From NCBI RefSeq assembly GCF_036850765.1, contig NC_089496.1, positions 106,103,767-106,167,766 on the forward strand: a DNA stretch of 64,000 bases. The letters run 5' to 3'. Positions 33,566-45,149 of this stretch are shown piece after piece. The position numbers were made by a program, and so were the translations under genes. The notes below the pieces were generated by a model. That model ran no database searches. It had not been told where the DNA came from and saw only the letters and a program-made list of their open reading frames with translations. This DNA comes from Saccopteryx bilineata. Lineage: Eukaryota > Chordata > Mammalia > Chiroptera > Emballonuridae. How positions within the stretch are numbered: the stretch's first letter is position 1; each line of letters opens with the position of its first letter.

Positions 33566-33929
33566 GGGCAGCCCCAGAGTGGCCCAGGGGGAAGCACTGG
33601 GCTGGGCAAGACAGTGTGTCCTCCGATCTGGAACCGCAGGGCAATGCACACCCAGTTACATGTGCCATCAAGACTGGGCTCTGCACCAGGGTTTACTTAC
33701 AGATGTTTCCCTGATAAAGTAACTAAGACAACAACCATGGCAGGTGATTGGAGGATCCTTGTGACAAGCCCACACTCCTTCCAGTCAATCTGTGCACATC
33801 ACACATTTCTACTAGTGGCAGCTTTGTGACAAATGCCTCACAGGTGAGTGAGGCTGACAAGAGATGCCTTCCAGGAACTCAAGAGGGTGGCAACTCGTCA
33901 GCCTTTCTTTTTTCCTTCCCCTCTCTCCA

Positions 33930-34175
33930 CATGAATTCGTTCGTTCATTCCTTCACACATGCATGTGTGCAACCAACCAGCCAGCCTCCTAGTGTTTTCT
34001 GCACAACTTCCTTGGGAGGGGCTGTGGCCAAGGACACTGAGGATCCAGCACGAGATAAGACAATACACACCCCCCCCCATAAAATTTACATTCTGGAGAC
34101 AGTCAACAAACACATGCATAATGAGTGGATTGTAGATTGTAAGAGAGTGAAAAATGAGGCGATGGGACTCAAGAG
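33930..34175 (-). repeat. L2-type relic, antisense
   Basis: ATTCGTTCGTTCATTCCTTC, a CAGCACGAGATAAGACAATA region, AAATTTACATTCTGGAGACA and GTCAACAAACACATGCATAA are in the order of the L2 3' end read backwards. Confidence 0.6.
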
Positions 34176-36184
34176 TCCCTATGGGCTCGCTTTCGTGGGT
34201 CGGCCTTGAGCTCCGACATTCTGCAGGTGGGAGCCGTGGCACACAGCAAGGCTCCCCTCACCCCTGGTGGGCTCCTCAGACCGCACTGTGCACGCAAAGC
34301 GCCTGACGCCCTTGTGAACACGCAGAGTGCAACTCGGTAGTTCTGGGCTGGGACCTGGAAGGCTGCGTGCCTGACCAGCGCGGGCAACCCAGGGCTGCTG
34401 GTCCAGGGGCCACAGAACACGGGGTGCTCCCGGTTACCCCACCAAGTGGCTCATGCTTCGGTGGCCCCCTAACACAGGGACTGCGGGAGAGAGCTCAGAG
34501 GTGTCTCCACCAGGTACCGGGATCTTTAGGAAACTCAAGTAAATACATCTACCTTTTGTCTGGAAAAAAACTCCGTTCCATCTGAGCGTGTGGTGCGGAT
34601 GGACAGCTGGCCGACGGAAGGTGGAATCGTGACGGACTTGTCCGTGGACAGAGCCATGAGCCATATCTCTGCACCCGGCTACTCTCTTCCCCTGCCCTCG
34701 CACTTGCCTCTTTCCACTCCCAAGTCTCTGTTTGTCGTCCTCGGTCCCCGGGTGCCCCACGGTGCTGTGGAAAGGTCACGGGTGTGGACTCGGCATTCAA
34801 GCCCCGGCTACCTCACCAACCAGCATCTAACCTCCTGTCCCCAGTGGCCCAGCTTGTGTGGGGACTCATAACGCCCATACTGCGTTCCAACCAGAAAAAA
34901 ACAGACATTGTTCACAGAAGAAGGACTCAGCTCTAGAAGCCTGGCGTTTATTCAGCCTTGACATACACAGACGAGAACTCCTAGCAGTGGAGCTGAAGGG
35001 CGCCCTTGAGAGCTGGCAATGGCCTCGAGCGCCAGGTATCAGTGCAGCAGACACAGGTCTGCCGTCTAGGAGAGAGGCAGTGGTCGGGAGTCAGAGAGAA
35101 GCTCTGCATAAACATCACGCAAAATCAAGGTCTAGAACAGCGCCTGACATGCAGGACCTCCCCTTAAAGGGCTGTGGGTAGACATGGAACCTATTGTCCC
35201 ACCCTCCATCCACACTCCCCTCGGGGATCCCTTTCTTTTCCCCTCGACCTCCACATCCCCGTAATGAAGCAGTCCAGTTGCACCTGAAAAGGAGGTGCTG
35301 TCTCTTTAAGGCCCTGGGAGGGCTCCCTGATTTTCGTTGGCATGAGGGTTGGGCATCTCTGGGAACCTGACCCACATCTGCAGATGATAAAGAACAATTG
35401 TCAAGCAGAAACATGCCCTGCACCAAACACACCTACTTAATTGGCGCTTTACTTAAGCTAATGTTTCACATTATTCTGGCCTCCCCAAAGCATCAGGTTA
35501 AAAAAATGGCAAAGCTCATTTACGGTGAGATTCCTTGAGGTCAGGATGTGCCGTGCACGCACCACGTGCACCAAGACCTCCCGTGGGGGCCGTGAGCGTG
35601 GGACTCCTTCAGGACTCCGTGACTTATGAGCGATAATCAACTCCGCACGCAGAGCTTTTTGAACTTGTTTCTGGAAACCTCTTCGGAGACACAGGTCCAG
35701 AATAGGTCACCGGCGCTCTGTAAATATTTGCGGGGCAACTGAACAAAGCTGGGCAGTGGAGCATGGGGACCAGGAGAAATTGAGACATCGGCTTCAGACA
35801 GATCCAGAGCCTCTGTGCTGTCACTATTTTCATGACCTTGCTGTTCGATAAGCTTATGTCTTCATAAGCGTAAATGACTAGAGAAAGCAGCTTGAAAATA
35901 AAATCATTAAGTGAAATCATATCTATGAAGCACTTTATCTGGCCAGCAGGAAAGACTTTAAAAATGTTAACTAGCGAAAGGGACCATAGACAACACTGTC
36001 CAAACAGGAACGCTTTGGTAGGAAATAGGGTGCTGTGATTAATTAATTACACCAGAATGGGAGACGTCAAGCAGGACTGTCCCCAGCCAGCGAGAGCCCT
36101 CGCTGTGACCGTTTACTACACACGAAGCCAGTGAGCCCTGGGGAGGTAAAGAATGACCTGAAGTAGTGTTGCCTGTTGACAGAA
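34176..36184. other. Unique upstream sequence
   Basis: No gene, RNA or repeat recognised. The 35830-35960 part is A/T rich without a clear motif cluster. Confidence 0.5.
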
Positions 36185-36329
36185 TAGAGGTGCAGGGTCA
36201 CGCTGGCTCAGACCCCAGGTTCAGGGTCACACGGCAGTTGCTAAGCTCCTTGCCGTCAACAGCATCAGCTCTACTGAAAGGCACTGTGAAGAGATGGTCT
36301 CTGTCACCGCAGTTCTGCAAGGTCCAGTT

Positions 36330-36410
36330 GTGCAAAGGATGACAGTGAATCTCAGAGAAGTGAAGAGACTGGCCCAAGGCCACCCAGCCACCAGCGCAGG
36401 TGGTCTGCTG
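36330..36410 (-). repeat. MIR relic, antisense (core only)
   Basis: AATCTCAGAGAAGTGAAGAG, ACTGGCCCAAGGCCACCCAG and CCACCAGCGCAGGTGG resemble the complement of the MIR core (AGAGGTTAAGTAACTTGCCC, AAGGTCACACAGC). Confidence 0.5.
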
Positions 36411-36424
36411 GACTTTCTCCCACT

Positions 36425-36500
36425 GAGATACAAGAGTCTCTGCGAGGTTTCTAACAGCACGGGAGATACAAGAGTCTCTGCGAGGTTTCTAACAGCACGG
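36425..36500. repeat. Perfect 2 x 38-bp tandem duplication
   Basis: Units at 36425-36462 and 36463-36500 both run from GAGATACAAGAGTCTCTGCG to TTTCTAACAGCACGG with no mismatch. The unit contains the short inverted word GAGATACAAGAGTCTC, a small hairpin seed. Exact identity implies a very recent duplication or an assembly error. Confidence 0.95.
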
Positions 36501-38894
36501 GAGGTGGCCAGAGTGCTGACAGTGGTTGTGATACCAACACTTCCTCTGGTGCACTCATCTTTTTTGGGCGTGTTTGTTTCAGCGCTCACCGATCATCCTG
36601 ATTATTCGTGCCCGAAGCAGACATTTGGGTGGATTCACTGCCCTTCGCCTTCCTCCTGTACACGTCTCTATCATTGTATAATTACCTGCTTACGCGTCTG
36701 CTTCTACAGACGAAGTCCTGCAGAGAGAGAGAGGCTGTGCCCGGCACCGTGGTGGGGTACGGCCTCTCACACATGACCTTGCGGACTGCACGCAACCTCA
36801 GCAGATATCACAGTGCTGACCATCCAACAGGAGCAAACAGTGGGGCAACATTCTGCCCGTCGAGACATGAAAACCTCAGAAAGAGCCTCCAAACATCCCT
36901 GCAGAAATGTCCTACCACCAGGAAGGAATGATGAGTGACAGCCATCCTACTGAATAACTGAGCCTACTGGTTCACACCCAACAGGCTCATCTTTTTCCCT
37001 TGTGCACATGTCCATCTCTGTCTCTCTCAAACCTGGACAGTCACTGTTGGCCTCATACATGTACTGGAGCCAGCTCCTCCTGCTTCACAGGAGCCAGCTG
37101 TATGCACCTCTGGCCAAGGCCATGTCCGGGGGACTCGCGTAAGTAGCCTGACCTTGCCCGTGGTGAGCATGTTCACACCATGGAAACGGCAAACGCTGTC
37201 GATGTGGTTACACAGTTATCACACGCCATGGCCCCTGCAGCAGAAGCCCTGCCTCCCCACACATCATCCCCTTTATCCACCCAGGCCTCCCCCCCCACCG
37301 TCTCCCCTCATTCCCTCACTTCTCTGCCCTTCCCTGGCCAAGTGGGCAGTCAGCCACTGTTGCAAAAGAGACAGGCACCATCTAGAACAGAACCTTTGAT
37401 TACCAAGTTTCCCCCCAAATGAGTCCGTTTAGCATGCTGCTTGTAAAAGTGTTTATAGAATTTCTTTCAGATCTATGCCTTACACATGACTTAACTTGCT
37501 AAAAAATTATCCAGTTCCCCTCCACTCCCCCCTTGCGTGCCCCAAACAACGTGTGATCTTTTTTTTTTTTTTTTTTTTTAATTTCTAGCACGCCCGGGGT
37601 CTCGTCAGGGGTTTACATATGGACAGAGTTTCTTTTCAACAGGCTAGAGTTTCTTAGCTCTCAATTTCGGCTTTAAGGATCAGACTGGGTGAAAGGCACA
37701 CACACATCACTGCCCGGCGAGGCTGCCAGGAAGAGGCTGGGCAGCCCCCCCACCCCCGCCCATCCCAGCTACAAAGTCTCCTCCTGAGGAAGCTCCTCCT
37801 GAGGAAGGCTGATACACAGAATTAAGTTTCGGCCTGCCTGTTTAAAGGGATGGTCATGGACCGTGGCAAAGCCTGAGGCTGAAAGGCAAGTGGCCGTTTC
37901 GCAGCATTCGTGGGGATCTTTAGGAAGCCCGCTCACACTGGTGAAACCTTAGCCCTGTCTTTGCCTTGGTCAGTGCCCACGCCCCGGGACTCTCTGGGTA
38001 TCTCTGGGTAACGCTGCATAGACGGTGGGCTTCATCCGGCTCGCCCCAGGAACATTTCTTTACGATGGTTAAAAAAAACCACCACAGAGAGAAAGGTTTT
38101 TGTTATGTTTTGTTTTTTACCTTGAAGAAAAGTCTTATAGAACTCTCCCTGCCTATTCTGACTGTTAGAAATGACTGTTTGGGGTTCTGAATACTTTTCC
38201 ATGAGAAACGTATTCAAGTCTCTTAAAACAATAAACTGATCCCCTCCTTAGTAATTTAGCCATAAGGCCATTATTTTGGAAACAAAATGCAGAGACTGGA
38301 AAAGCTTACTCACAAGAGTAAGTCACTGCGCTGGGGAAAGTCGGTTCTAAGACAGTTCATTGTGCGGCAGTAATGGTCTCCAGCGTCTAAGGGAAACTGT
38401 TCGCTCCTAGTCCTGGACGGAACCAAGCAAGAGACTTGCCAGAAACTCCCCATTCTATACACTCGTCGTGCTGGGGCCCTATAGGGCCGCTCAATCCCTG
38501 AGTCCAGTCGAGGAAGGCTCGGGTGGGATGATGGGAGGTGGAAGCCATATTTTGGCCACCTGCGCACCATCAAGGGTGGAAGAAGGCAAGCACGTTTCTT
38601 TGGTTGCTGGCGCCCTTCCGTGGGGAGGAAAAGCTCAGTACTCCCCCATCCCCCCTGCTTGTCACCGAGCAAAAAACCTGGGGGGGGGGGAACTGCAATC
38701 AGGGAAATTCTTTTAGGAACCAAGGTGTGTGTGATAAGCTTGGGACCCAATGCGTGCACACGCATTCAGGTCACAGGTGTTACCACGGTTCGCTCTCCTC
38801 TGGTGTCAACCTTTCCCTACGCAGGTGGATTTCCTTCACTGAGTGCTTCGCTGCGGGTGGGGGTCACACATCCGCTCTTGGCTGTCATGGTGAA
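36501..38894. other. Unique upstream sequence
   Basis: No gene or repeat family recognised apart from a T run at 37559-37579 and C/G runs near 37750 and 38680. The open frames at 38310-38765 and 38620-39102 are not similar to any protein I know. Confidence 0.5.
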
Positions 38895-39230
38895 AGTGCA
38901 CGACATACAGCTTACTGAGCATTGTCAGTGGGCGGTTCAGCCGTGGTACGTTCCTCCACACTGGTGTGCAACCGTCACCGCCATCGGCTTCCAGGACTTT
39001 GTCACCTTCCCAAACCGCCACTCCACACAGATGAAATGCTGCCTTCCCATTCTCCCCACCCCCAGCCCTGACAACCACCACCTGCCCTACTTTCTGTCTT
39101 GAAGAACTTGACTGCTCCAGGGACCTCCCAGAAGTGGAATCATACCATGTTGTCCTTTTGTGTCTGGCTCACTTCATTTAGCATAATATAAATCTCATAG
39201 CATTCCTGCATGTCAAAAAATCTTATTCTT
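38895..39230 (+). repeat. Ancient L1 fragment
   Basis: CTTCCAGGACTTTGTCACCT, CCCCAGCCCTGACAACCACC, CTACTTTCTGTCTTGAAGAA, GTGGAATCATACCATGTTGT and CTTTTGTGTCTGGCTCACTT follow a phrase common in old mammalian L1 3' sequence. Confidence 0.7.
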
Positions 39231-39244
39231 TTGCCTTTTTCAAT

Positions 39245-39289
39245 GATTTATTATTTTATTATTTTTATTTTATTATTATTCTTTTTAGC

Positions 39290-39321
<32 letters not shown>

Positions 39322-39632
39322 AACAGACAAGAAGGGAGAGAGATGAGAAGCGTCAACTCATGGTTGCGACACTTTAGTTGTTCATTGATTGCTTTCTCGT
39401 ATGTGCCTTGACCAGAAGGCTCCAGCTGAGCCAGTGACCCCTTGCTCAAACCAGAGACCTCTGGGCTTCCACCAGCTACTGTGGGGTCATGTCTACGGTA
39501 CCACACTCAAGCAAGCAACCCCAGGCTCAAGCTGGTGAGCCCGGGCTCAAGCCGGCGACCTTGGGGTTTCAAACCTGGGTCCTTCAGCATCTCAGGCTGA
39601 TGCCTTATCCACTGCACCACTGCCTCATCAGG
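39245..39632 (-). mobile_element. Long Ves-type SINE with (GA)n tract
   Basis: Minus-strand head CCTGATGAGGCAGTGGTGCA, then GTCGCCGGCTTGAGCCCGG and GGCTCACCAGCTTGAGCC middle, GTCAAGGCACATACGAG, CAATGAACAACTAAAG, CT-rich tract (seen as GA repeats at 39290-39317) and A-rich tail. Confidence 0.88.
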
Positions 39633-39639
39633 TGCCTTT

Positions 39640-39738
39640 GTCATGGATTTAAAAAATGTAAAAATCTTTAAAAGCTTTCTTCCCTCACCAGCTATACAAA
39701 AGCTAGATTTGACACAAGGGCCATAGTTTGTCAACCCC
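39640..39738 (-). mobile_element. hAT-type DNA transposon relic, antisense end
   Basis: AAAAGCTAGATTTGACACAA, then GGGCCATAGTTTGTCAACCC, is the complement of a mammalian transposon start (GGGTTGGCAAACTACGGCCC). The same family appears in the other orientation at 58268. Confidence 0.6.
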
Positions 39739-39764
39739 TAATATAAAGAAGGTTTTCATCAGTG

Positions 39765-39895
39765 CAAGTGCAGCCCTCTGCTCTTTACAAATGCTTAAAC
39801 TCAGGCACAGAGAGGCCGAGCAACTCACCCGTGGTAACACAGCAGCAATACAGAGACCCTCCTCAAATCGGAAGTTGGGAATCGACACCCTCCAC
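39765..39895 (-). repeat. MIR SINE relic, antisense
   Basis: TTTACAAATGCTTAAACTCA, GGCACAGAGAGGCCGAGCAA and CACCCGTGGTAACACAGCAG mirror the MIR core. Confidence 0.6.
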
Positions 39896-41799
39896 CCTCT
39901 TTGTTTCAGGCGCAAAGAAATCAAAGTGCGGGTCTCCAAGTTTATCATCGAAAGTGGCCCCGTGCTGGGTGACTCAGCTAGAAGTGGCATTGCTGCTGGT
40001 GAGCACACAGGAGGTCTCCACCAGCTTCCCATCCTGGGGACGGGTTGGCACCGCATTAGACACTCTGCTTTGGAAGAAATGTCAAGTATGCACTTGTCCT
40101 TCTGACTGTTGTTCAAGTCAAACACACAGGGCCAGACAGTGAATAGTCAGCTTTATTCACTCGAGCCCTCCTTTCATGGGAACATGCATTACTTTTATAG
40201 GAGATGCCTTGCCAGATGCTTAAAAGACACATTTTAAAGAATAACAAACACTCCTCTGTTCCTTTCTGGTGGCCGAGGGGCTCCCAGCACGCCCAGCCTT
40301 CCCCCGGCTTCCTTCTGCCCGCTCAGCCAGAACTTGCACACGTAGGCTTCTCGTCAAGCCGCCACTGTCGGCGGGACCGCGGGCAGGGGGACCCGAGGGG
40401 GTCCCCGTGAGGGGTGAAGGTCAGCCTTCCCCACAACTGCACGGTGACACAGAACATGTGAATCATCTGAGTCGGGCTGGGGACGCAGTCTGACATCCTG
40501 CGCTTCAAGGTCAGTGCCGGCGAGAAGGAAGCAGAGCTTACGTTCAGAAAAAGACAGAGTTCAGGTTCGTTTTCAATAGCTGTCCTTCCAAAACTGGACC
40601 TGAGAGACCCCAGGGCAGGGGCAGCGGCATCACCATCTCCGCAGTGTCTTTGGGACAGTCCCACCACTTCCTTTCCGCGACCGCCATCCTCGGACGTCAG
40701 ATCACTAAACGGAGGGCACTTGTTGCCCGGGCTCTTGGCTTGGCCTCCAGGGTTTTGTGGTGACCTTCCCTCTGTGACATTATGAAGTGGATCCTTGGAG
40801 GAAAGTGTTCCCAGGCCTCCACTCAGGCAGAACACAGGCTTCCCTGTTTTAATTACTGTCTCACGTGGGATCAGCAGCTCTGGCTGATCCGGTGGAAACT
40901 GGTAGGAAATGCTATGTTGTTGCAAGCCCCTTCCTGGACATCTAGCCTCGGGAAAGTTACAGAGAAATACAATTTTGGACCAGTGTTTCCGCATTTGTAA
41001 TCAAGAATCCTTCTTTATAACAGACCTCCTCTTTGGGACTGAAGTGAATGGCGGGGAGACCCTGTTTCTTCCATGATTCTAGTTCATCGTAACTTCCATC
41101 GTAACTTTGTTCATGACCAAGCTTCCGCGAGGCTGTCAGGTCAGGGCCCTCGCTCAGTCCCTTGCCCCGGGGCTCCTAGCTGACTCTCCAGTTTCTGCAT
41201 GACTGGAGCATCACCTTGCCGGCTCCAGGTGACCCAGGGACAGAGTCCAGACCCAGAGCCACATCCCCCTGGGGCCCAAACCAATACCTCCTATCTGTAG
41301 AAAAGGGTTGCTTATGCAGCAGCATGCGTGTTAGTGCCTGGTGGCCACCTGGCTTAAAACCCCTGTACCCTGAGGACGGGTCTCACCTCTCTGATCTCTC
41401 CGCCCCCAGGACGTGGTGAGTAGCAGGTGACACAGGAAAGAGAAAGGGATCATGGCAGGTCACCAACATTCTGGGGAAAGAGGGAAGTGCGGTGCAGTGG
41501 GACCAGGTGACGTGACCTCTCCCCAGAGAGCAGTGCTGGACAAGCAGGTTGGCGAGGTCAAGGGCTGGGGCGTCTCCACTTCCACCGCGATTAACTAGAA
41601 ACTTCTGTAGACTATGTTATAGACTTCCTTCATGTTTTTAAGGAGAATTCTGACAAATCTGGTGGCAGAAATGAAAAGTCTGCACGAAGAACATCATAAT
41701 AAAAATTCAGTGTCAAACAGGAAAAAGATTTGTGAAGTGCTATATATTAAAGGGTCACGACGTTTACAACATAAACAATTATTCCAAAACAAGAAACAG
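39896..41799. other. Unique upstream sequence with a mildly CpG-rich part at 40260-40420
   Basis: The 40260-40420 part has CCGCCACTGTCGGCGGGACC, a short GC hairpin (CCGCC...GGCGG), and more CpG than its surroundings. A long open frame on the minus strand at 40323-40994 (223 codons) has no recognisable similarity or splice framework and is probably chance. Confidence 0.45.
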
Positions 41800-42600
41800 A
41801 CGCCCGATTGTTTTTAAATGGCCGAATAATACGAAGAGGGAGTTCTTAAAGAAGAAATAAAATTACCAACAAGTATTCAAAAAATCAGCCTCCCTAGTAA
41901 TCAAAGATTTTCACGTTAAAGCAACTTTCAGACACAAGTTTTCATCTATAAGGAAGTTGAAGAAACCCAGAGGACGCCTTTTTAGCAAGTTGCAGGGACA
42001 AGCACAGCCACGTACTTCTCGTGGGGCTGAAATCTGGTCAATCCTCCTGGGTAGCAGTTTTCGATATGCGTTAAACACCTTTGTCAAATGTGTTTTGATT
42101 CTGTCCCAGCAACTTCATGTGCAGAAGCAAGGCTGTGCTGAAACATTTACCTACAAGGCATCTTCATGGCATTACGGATTGTAATAGTGAAAGACAGGAA
42201 ACCACCTAAATAGCCAAGAGTGAATTAACTAAAAATAAAGAGCCAAACAGTAAAACAGTACATAATAATAAAACAGTACATAAACTTTGGGGAACAGTTT
42301 AAGAACGCGGAAGATGTTCACAGTAAGTTAAGTGGAGAAAAGCATATTGGAAAACAGTGTAGTATTGCGACACTTTGTAAAAAATAAAAATCTCAGCTGC
42401 TGTTTATATAGAAAAGCATGTGGAAATACGATGTATGCCAAGGTGTTAAGGGGAGCTGTGACGTGGTTCTGAATAGGTGGGATTGTGTGCTTTTTCTCTT
42501 TTTTTTCTGTTTATTTATATTATTGGATCTTTCTGCAGTAGCATGTATTTTTTATTAAAAAGATTATTTTAATAATAAAAATGTATATGCAAGCACAACT
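41800..42600 (+). repeat. Ancient L1/HAL1 3' region
   Basis: CCTCCCTAGTAATCAAAGAT, AGTTTTCATCTATAAGGAAG, GATTGTAATAGTGAAAGACA, GGAAACCACCTAAATAGCCA and GGTGGGATTGTGTGCTTTTT follow the order of old L1 3' sequence (TGTAATAGCAAAAGATTGGAAACAACCTAAATG type). Highly decayed. Confidence 0.7.
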
Positions 42601-42838
42601 AGAAATAATATTTGCAGCAAAGAAGAGATACACTGATGATAGCAGGGCTAGAAAGCACGAACAAATGCATGTGAAATGGAGAATTATGTAACAGTCACAT
42701 CAACAAAGATCAGCAGGTTGCTGGTTCACAAAGATACGGAAGAATGTTCAGTACCATTAGTAATGAACAACTGCAACGAGAATAAATGGAAGCGGATAAT
42801 TTCCCAATTTCTAATTAATTAAAGCCTTCAAGTTTTTT
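42601..42838 (+). repeat. Further L1-like fragment
   Basis: AATGTTCAGTACCATTAGTA followed by ATGAACAACTGCAACGAGAA resembles L1 sequence that lies 5' of the previous segment, so this is a separate or rearranged piece. Confidence 0.45.
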
Positions 42839-42857
42839 TAAAAAATACTCGTTTTTC

Positions 42858-43221
42858 GCCCTGTCTGGTTGGCTCAGTGGTAGAGAGTCAGCCTGGCGTG
42901 TAGAAGTCCTGGGTTCGATTCCCGGCCAGGGCACACAGGAGAAGCACCCATCTCCTTCTCCACCCCTCCCCCTCCCTCTCCTTCCTCTCTGTCTCTCTCT
43001 TCCCCTCCCACAGCCAAGGCTCAACTGGAGCAAAGTTGGCCTGGGCGCTGAGGATGGTTCTGTGGCCTCTGCCTCAGGCGCTAAAATGGCTCTGGTTGCA
43101 ACAGAGCAACACCCCAGAGGGGCAGAGCATCGCCCCCTGGTGGGCATGCCGGGTGGATCCTAGTTGGGCACATGCGGGAGTCTGACTGCCTCCCCGTTTC
43201 CAACTTCAGAAAAATACAAAA
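42858..43221 (+). mobile_element. Composite Ves SINE, plus strand
   Basis: Head GCCCTGTCTGGTTGGCTCAG and B-box GGTTCGATTCCCGGCC, CT-rich stretch, CCAAGGCTCAACTGGAGCAA, CCTCAGGCGCTAAAATGGCT, the CTCF-like segment and a CAACTTCAGAAAAATAC tail. An AAAAATACTCGT duplication is visible at 42841-42852 and about 43224-43232. Confidence 0.92.
43129..43143 (-). promoter_or_regulatory. CTCF-like motif inside composite SINE
   Basis: ATCGCCCCCTGGTGG on the plus strand is the complement of CCACCAGGGGGCGAT, 14 of 15 consensus positions. It points leftwards because this SINE lies on the plus strand. Confidence 0.45.
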
Positions 43222-43238
43222 AAAAATACTCGTATTTC

Positions 43239-44487
43239 ATTGAAAAGTGTTATCCATGTGCCTTATAAACGGAGGTTAATCAACATGAAACATAAAAGAC
43301 ACGCTTCAAACCTCACCACCCAGCAATCACAGAATTAATGTTTGGTGAGCATCATTCTGGATTCCCCTAAGGATAGACAGAAGGATGAGTAGAAATAACT
43401 TTATAGCATTTTTGTTATATAAATTCTATAATAGAAATGTTATATGTTATATAATTATATTACTGTATGTTAATGTGATAAATATATGTAATTATATATA
43501 CAAGTATATATCATATACATATCACTTTGTTCTTTTTTCTCTTCAGTTTTTCCAGAGTTCAGAATAGTGTCTAGCAGAGGCGCTAAATAAATATTTCTTG
43601 AATAAAGTAACTAAAATGTCATTTTAAAATAAAAGTTTTTTAATTTTAATTTTGTGAAAAGTAAAAAAGCTGATCCAATTTCTAAACTTCAAATAAACAT
43701 TGGTCCTTCATTGACCTTTCAAAAGAAATAGTCTTATAAATGCTTCCAAAGTTTTGAAAAAAATAATGCTGATGAATAGTCATGAATTAGCATCATTCAA
43801 CTTTTTAAAAATTATTGTTTTAATTTTGATTTTTTTTTTTTATTATTCTTAAAAGAAATTGGAGATCTGAACTCCTCACCTCCCCCTCCCAGTTTGGTTC
43901 AGGGCGTTTCGTTCCCGAGTTCTTCACCTGAAGTTATCCTGCCGGTGCGTTGGGCTCCTTCCCAGCAGAGCTCGCGGACGCTGGAGGTCCCCAGGCCTGC
44001 CTGCTCCCATGTCCTGCTGCTGCTCTTTTGCTTAAATGACAACTCATATCAGTTTAATATTTTTGGATTTTGCTTCCTTTCCTTCAGAACTTTCTAGACA
44101 TTGCTCCATTGTCTTCTCTTACTAAGTCTGGGACACCTGACTTTTTCCCCCGTGTGAGCTTCTTCTGCCCGAATGTCTGAGAAGTCTTTGTTCATCCTCC
44201 AAGTTCAATAGCTTATCCAGGATACGGCTGAATGTCAGAACTCACATATCGGTTTTTTTTTCTGATGGAAAAGTTTGTACTTTATTTCTGAGGATTTGTC
44301 TCTCTGAGTATATCCCTCCCCCCGTTTCGTTTGTTGGGTCCCTCTTATTCAGAGACATCATTTATCATTAGATTGGATCATCTTTGTCCTCATGGCTGTC
44401 GCCTCCTTTAACTTACTTTAATCTTTGCTTTTTTCCCCTGTCTTGACCACGAATAATTTCAGCAATTCTTCCTTGTCAACCATACTT
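43239..44487. other. AT-rich sequence, probably old unresolved repeats
   Basis: AT content is high, with TATATA-rich DNA at 43430-43520 and an L2/MIR-like tail at about 43575-43620 (GGCGCTAAATAAATATTTC). From 43860 it looks like decayed LINE sequence (CATTGCTCCATTGTCTTC) that I cannot assign. Confidence 0.45.
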
Positions 44488-44678
44488 TTTTTATTGGTTG
44501 ATTGATTTCAGAAAGACAGAGAGAGGAAGGGAGAGAGAGAGAGGGAAGCATTCACTTGTTGTTCCACTTAGCTGTACCTTCGCCGGTTGCTTCCCTCATG
44601 TGCCCTGACTGGGGATCAAACCCACAACCTTGTCGTTTCAGGATGACGCTCTCACCGACTAAGCTAACTGGCCAGGGC
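44488..44678 (-). mobile_element. Ves-type SINE
   Basis: Minus-strand head GCCCTGGCCAGTTAGCTTAG, B-box region GGGTTTGATCCCCAGTCAGG and CT-rich stretch. A TTCCTTGTCAA duplication flanks it (about 44469-44479 and 44680-44690). Confidence 0.88.
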
Positions 44679-44814
44679 CTTCCTTGTCAATAATTTGACT
44701 TTCCAGCGATGTCTTTAGCATTTCTTACATCTAATAAACTGTCATTGATATTATTTTTTAAATTTAGTGAGTTTCTTCTGCTCTGAAATCCTTTTGAATT
44801 TCATTCATTAATTT

Positions 44815-45149
44815 TTTAAAATTTTATTTATTTATTTTTTTGTGACAGACAAGAGAGAGACAGAGAGAGGGACAGATAGAGACAGACAGGAAGGGAGAGA
44901 GATGAGAAGCATCAATTCTTCGTTGCGGCACCTTAGTTGTTCATTGATTGATTTCTCATATGTGCCTTGACCATGGGGCTACAGCAGATCGAGTGACCCC
45001 TTGCTCAAGCCAGCGACCTTGGGCTCAAGCTGGTGAGCCTTGCTCAAACCAGATGAGCCTGCGCTTAAGCTAGCAACCTCGGGGTCTCGAACCTGGGTCC
45101 TCCGCATCCCTGTCCGACGCTCTATCCACTGCGCCACCGCCTGATCCAG
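44815..45149 (-). mobile_element. Long Ves-type SINE
   Basis: Minus-strand head CTGGATCAGGCGGTGGCGCA, B-box GGTTCGAGACCCCGAGG, the GCTCATCTGGTTTGAGCAAG module, GTCAAGGCACATATGAG and an (AAAT)n tail seen at 44820-44840. TTCATTAATTT occurs on both sides. Confidence 0.88.

Noticed and set aside
40323..40994. 223-codon open frame on the minus strand
   Set aside because: Longest frame apart from the exon 1 region, but no recognisable domain, no matching family and no splice context; it sits in unique GC-moderate DNA where chance frames of this size occur.
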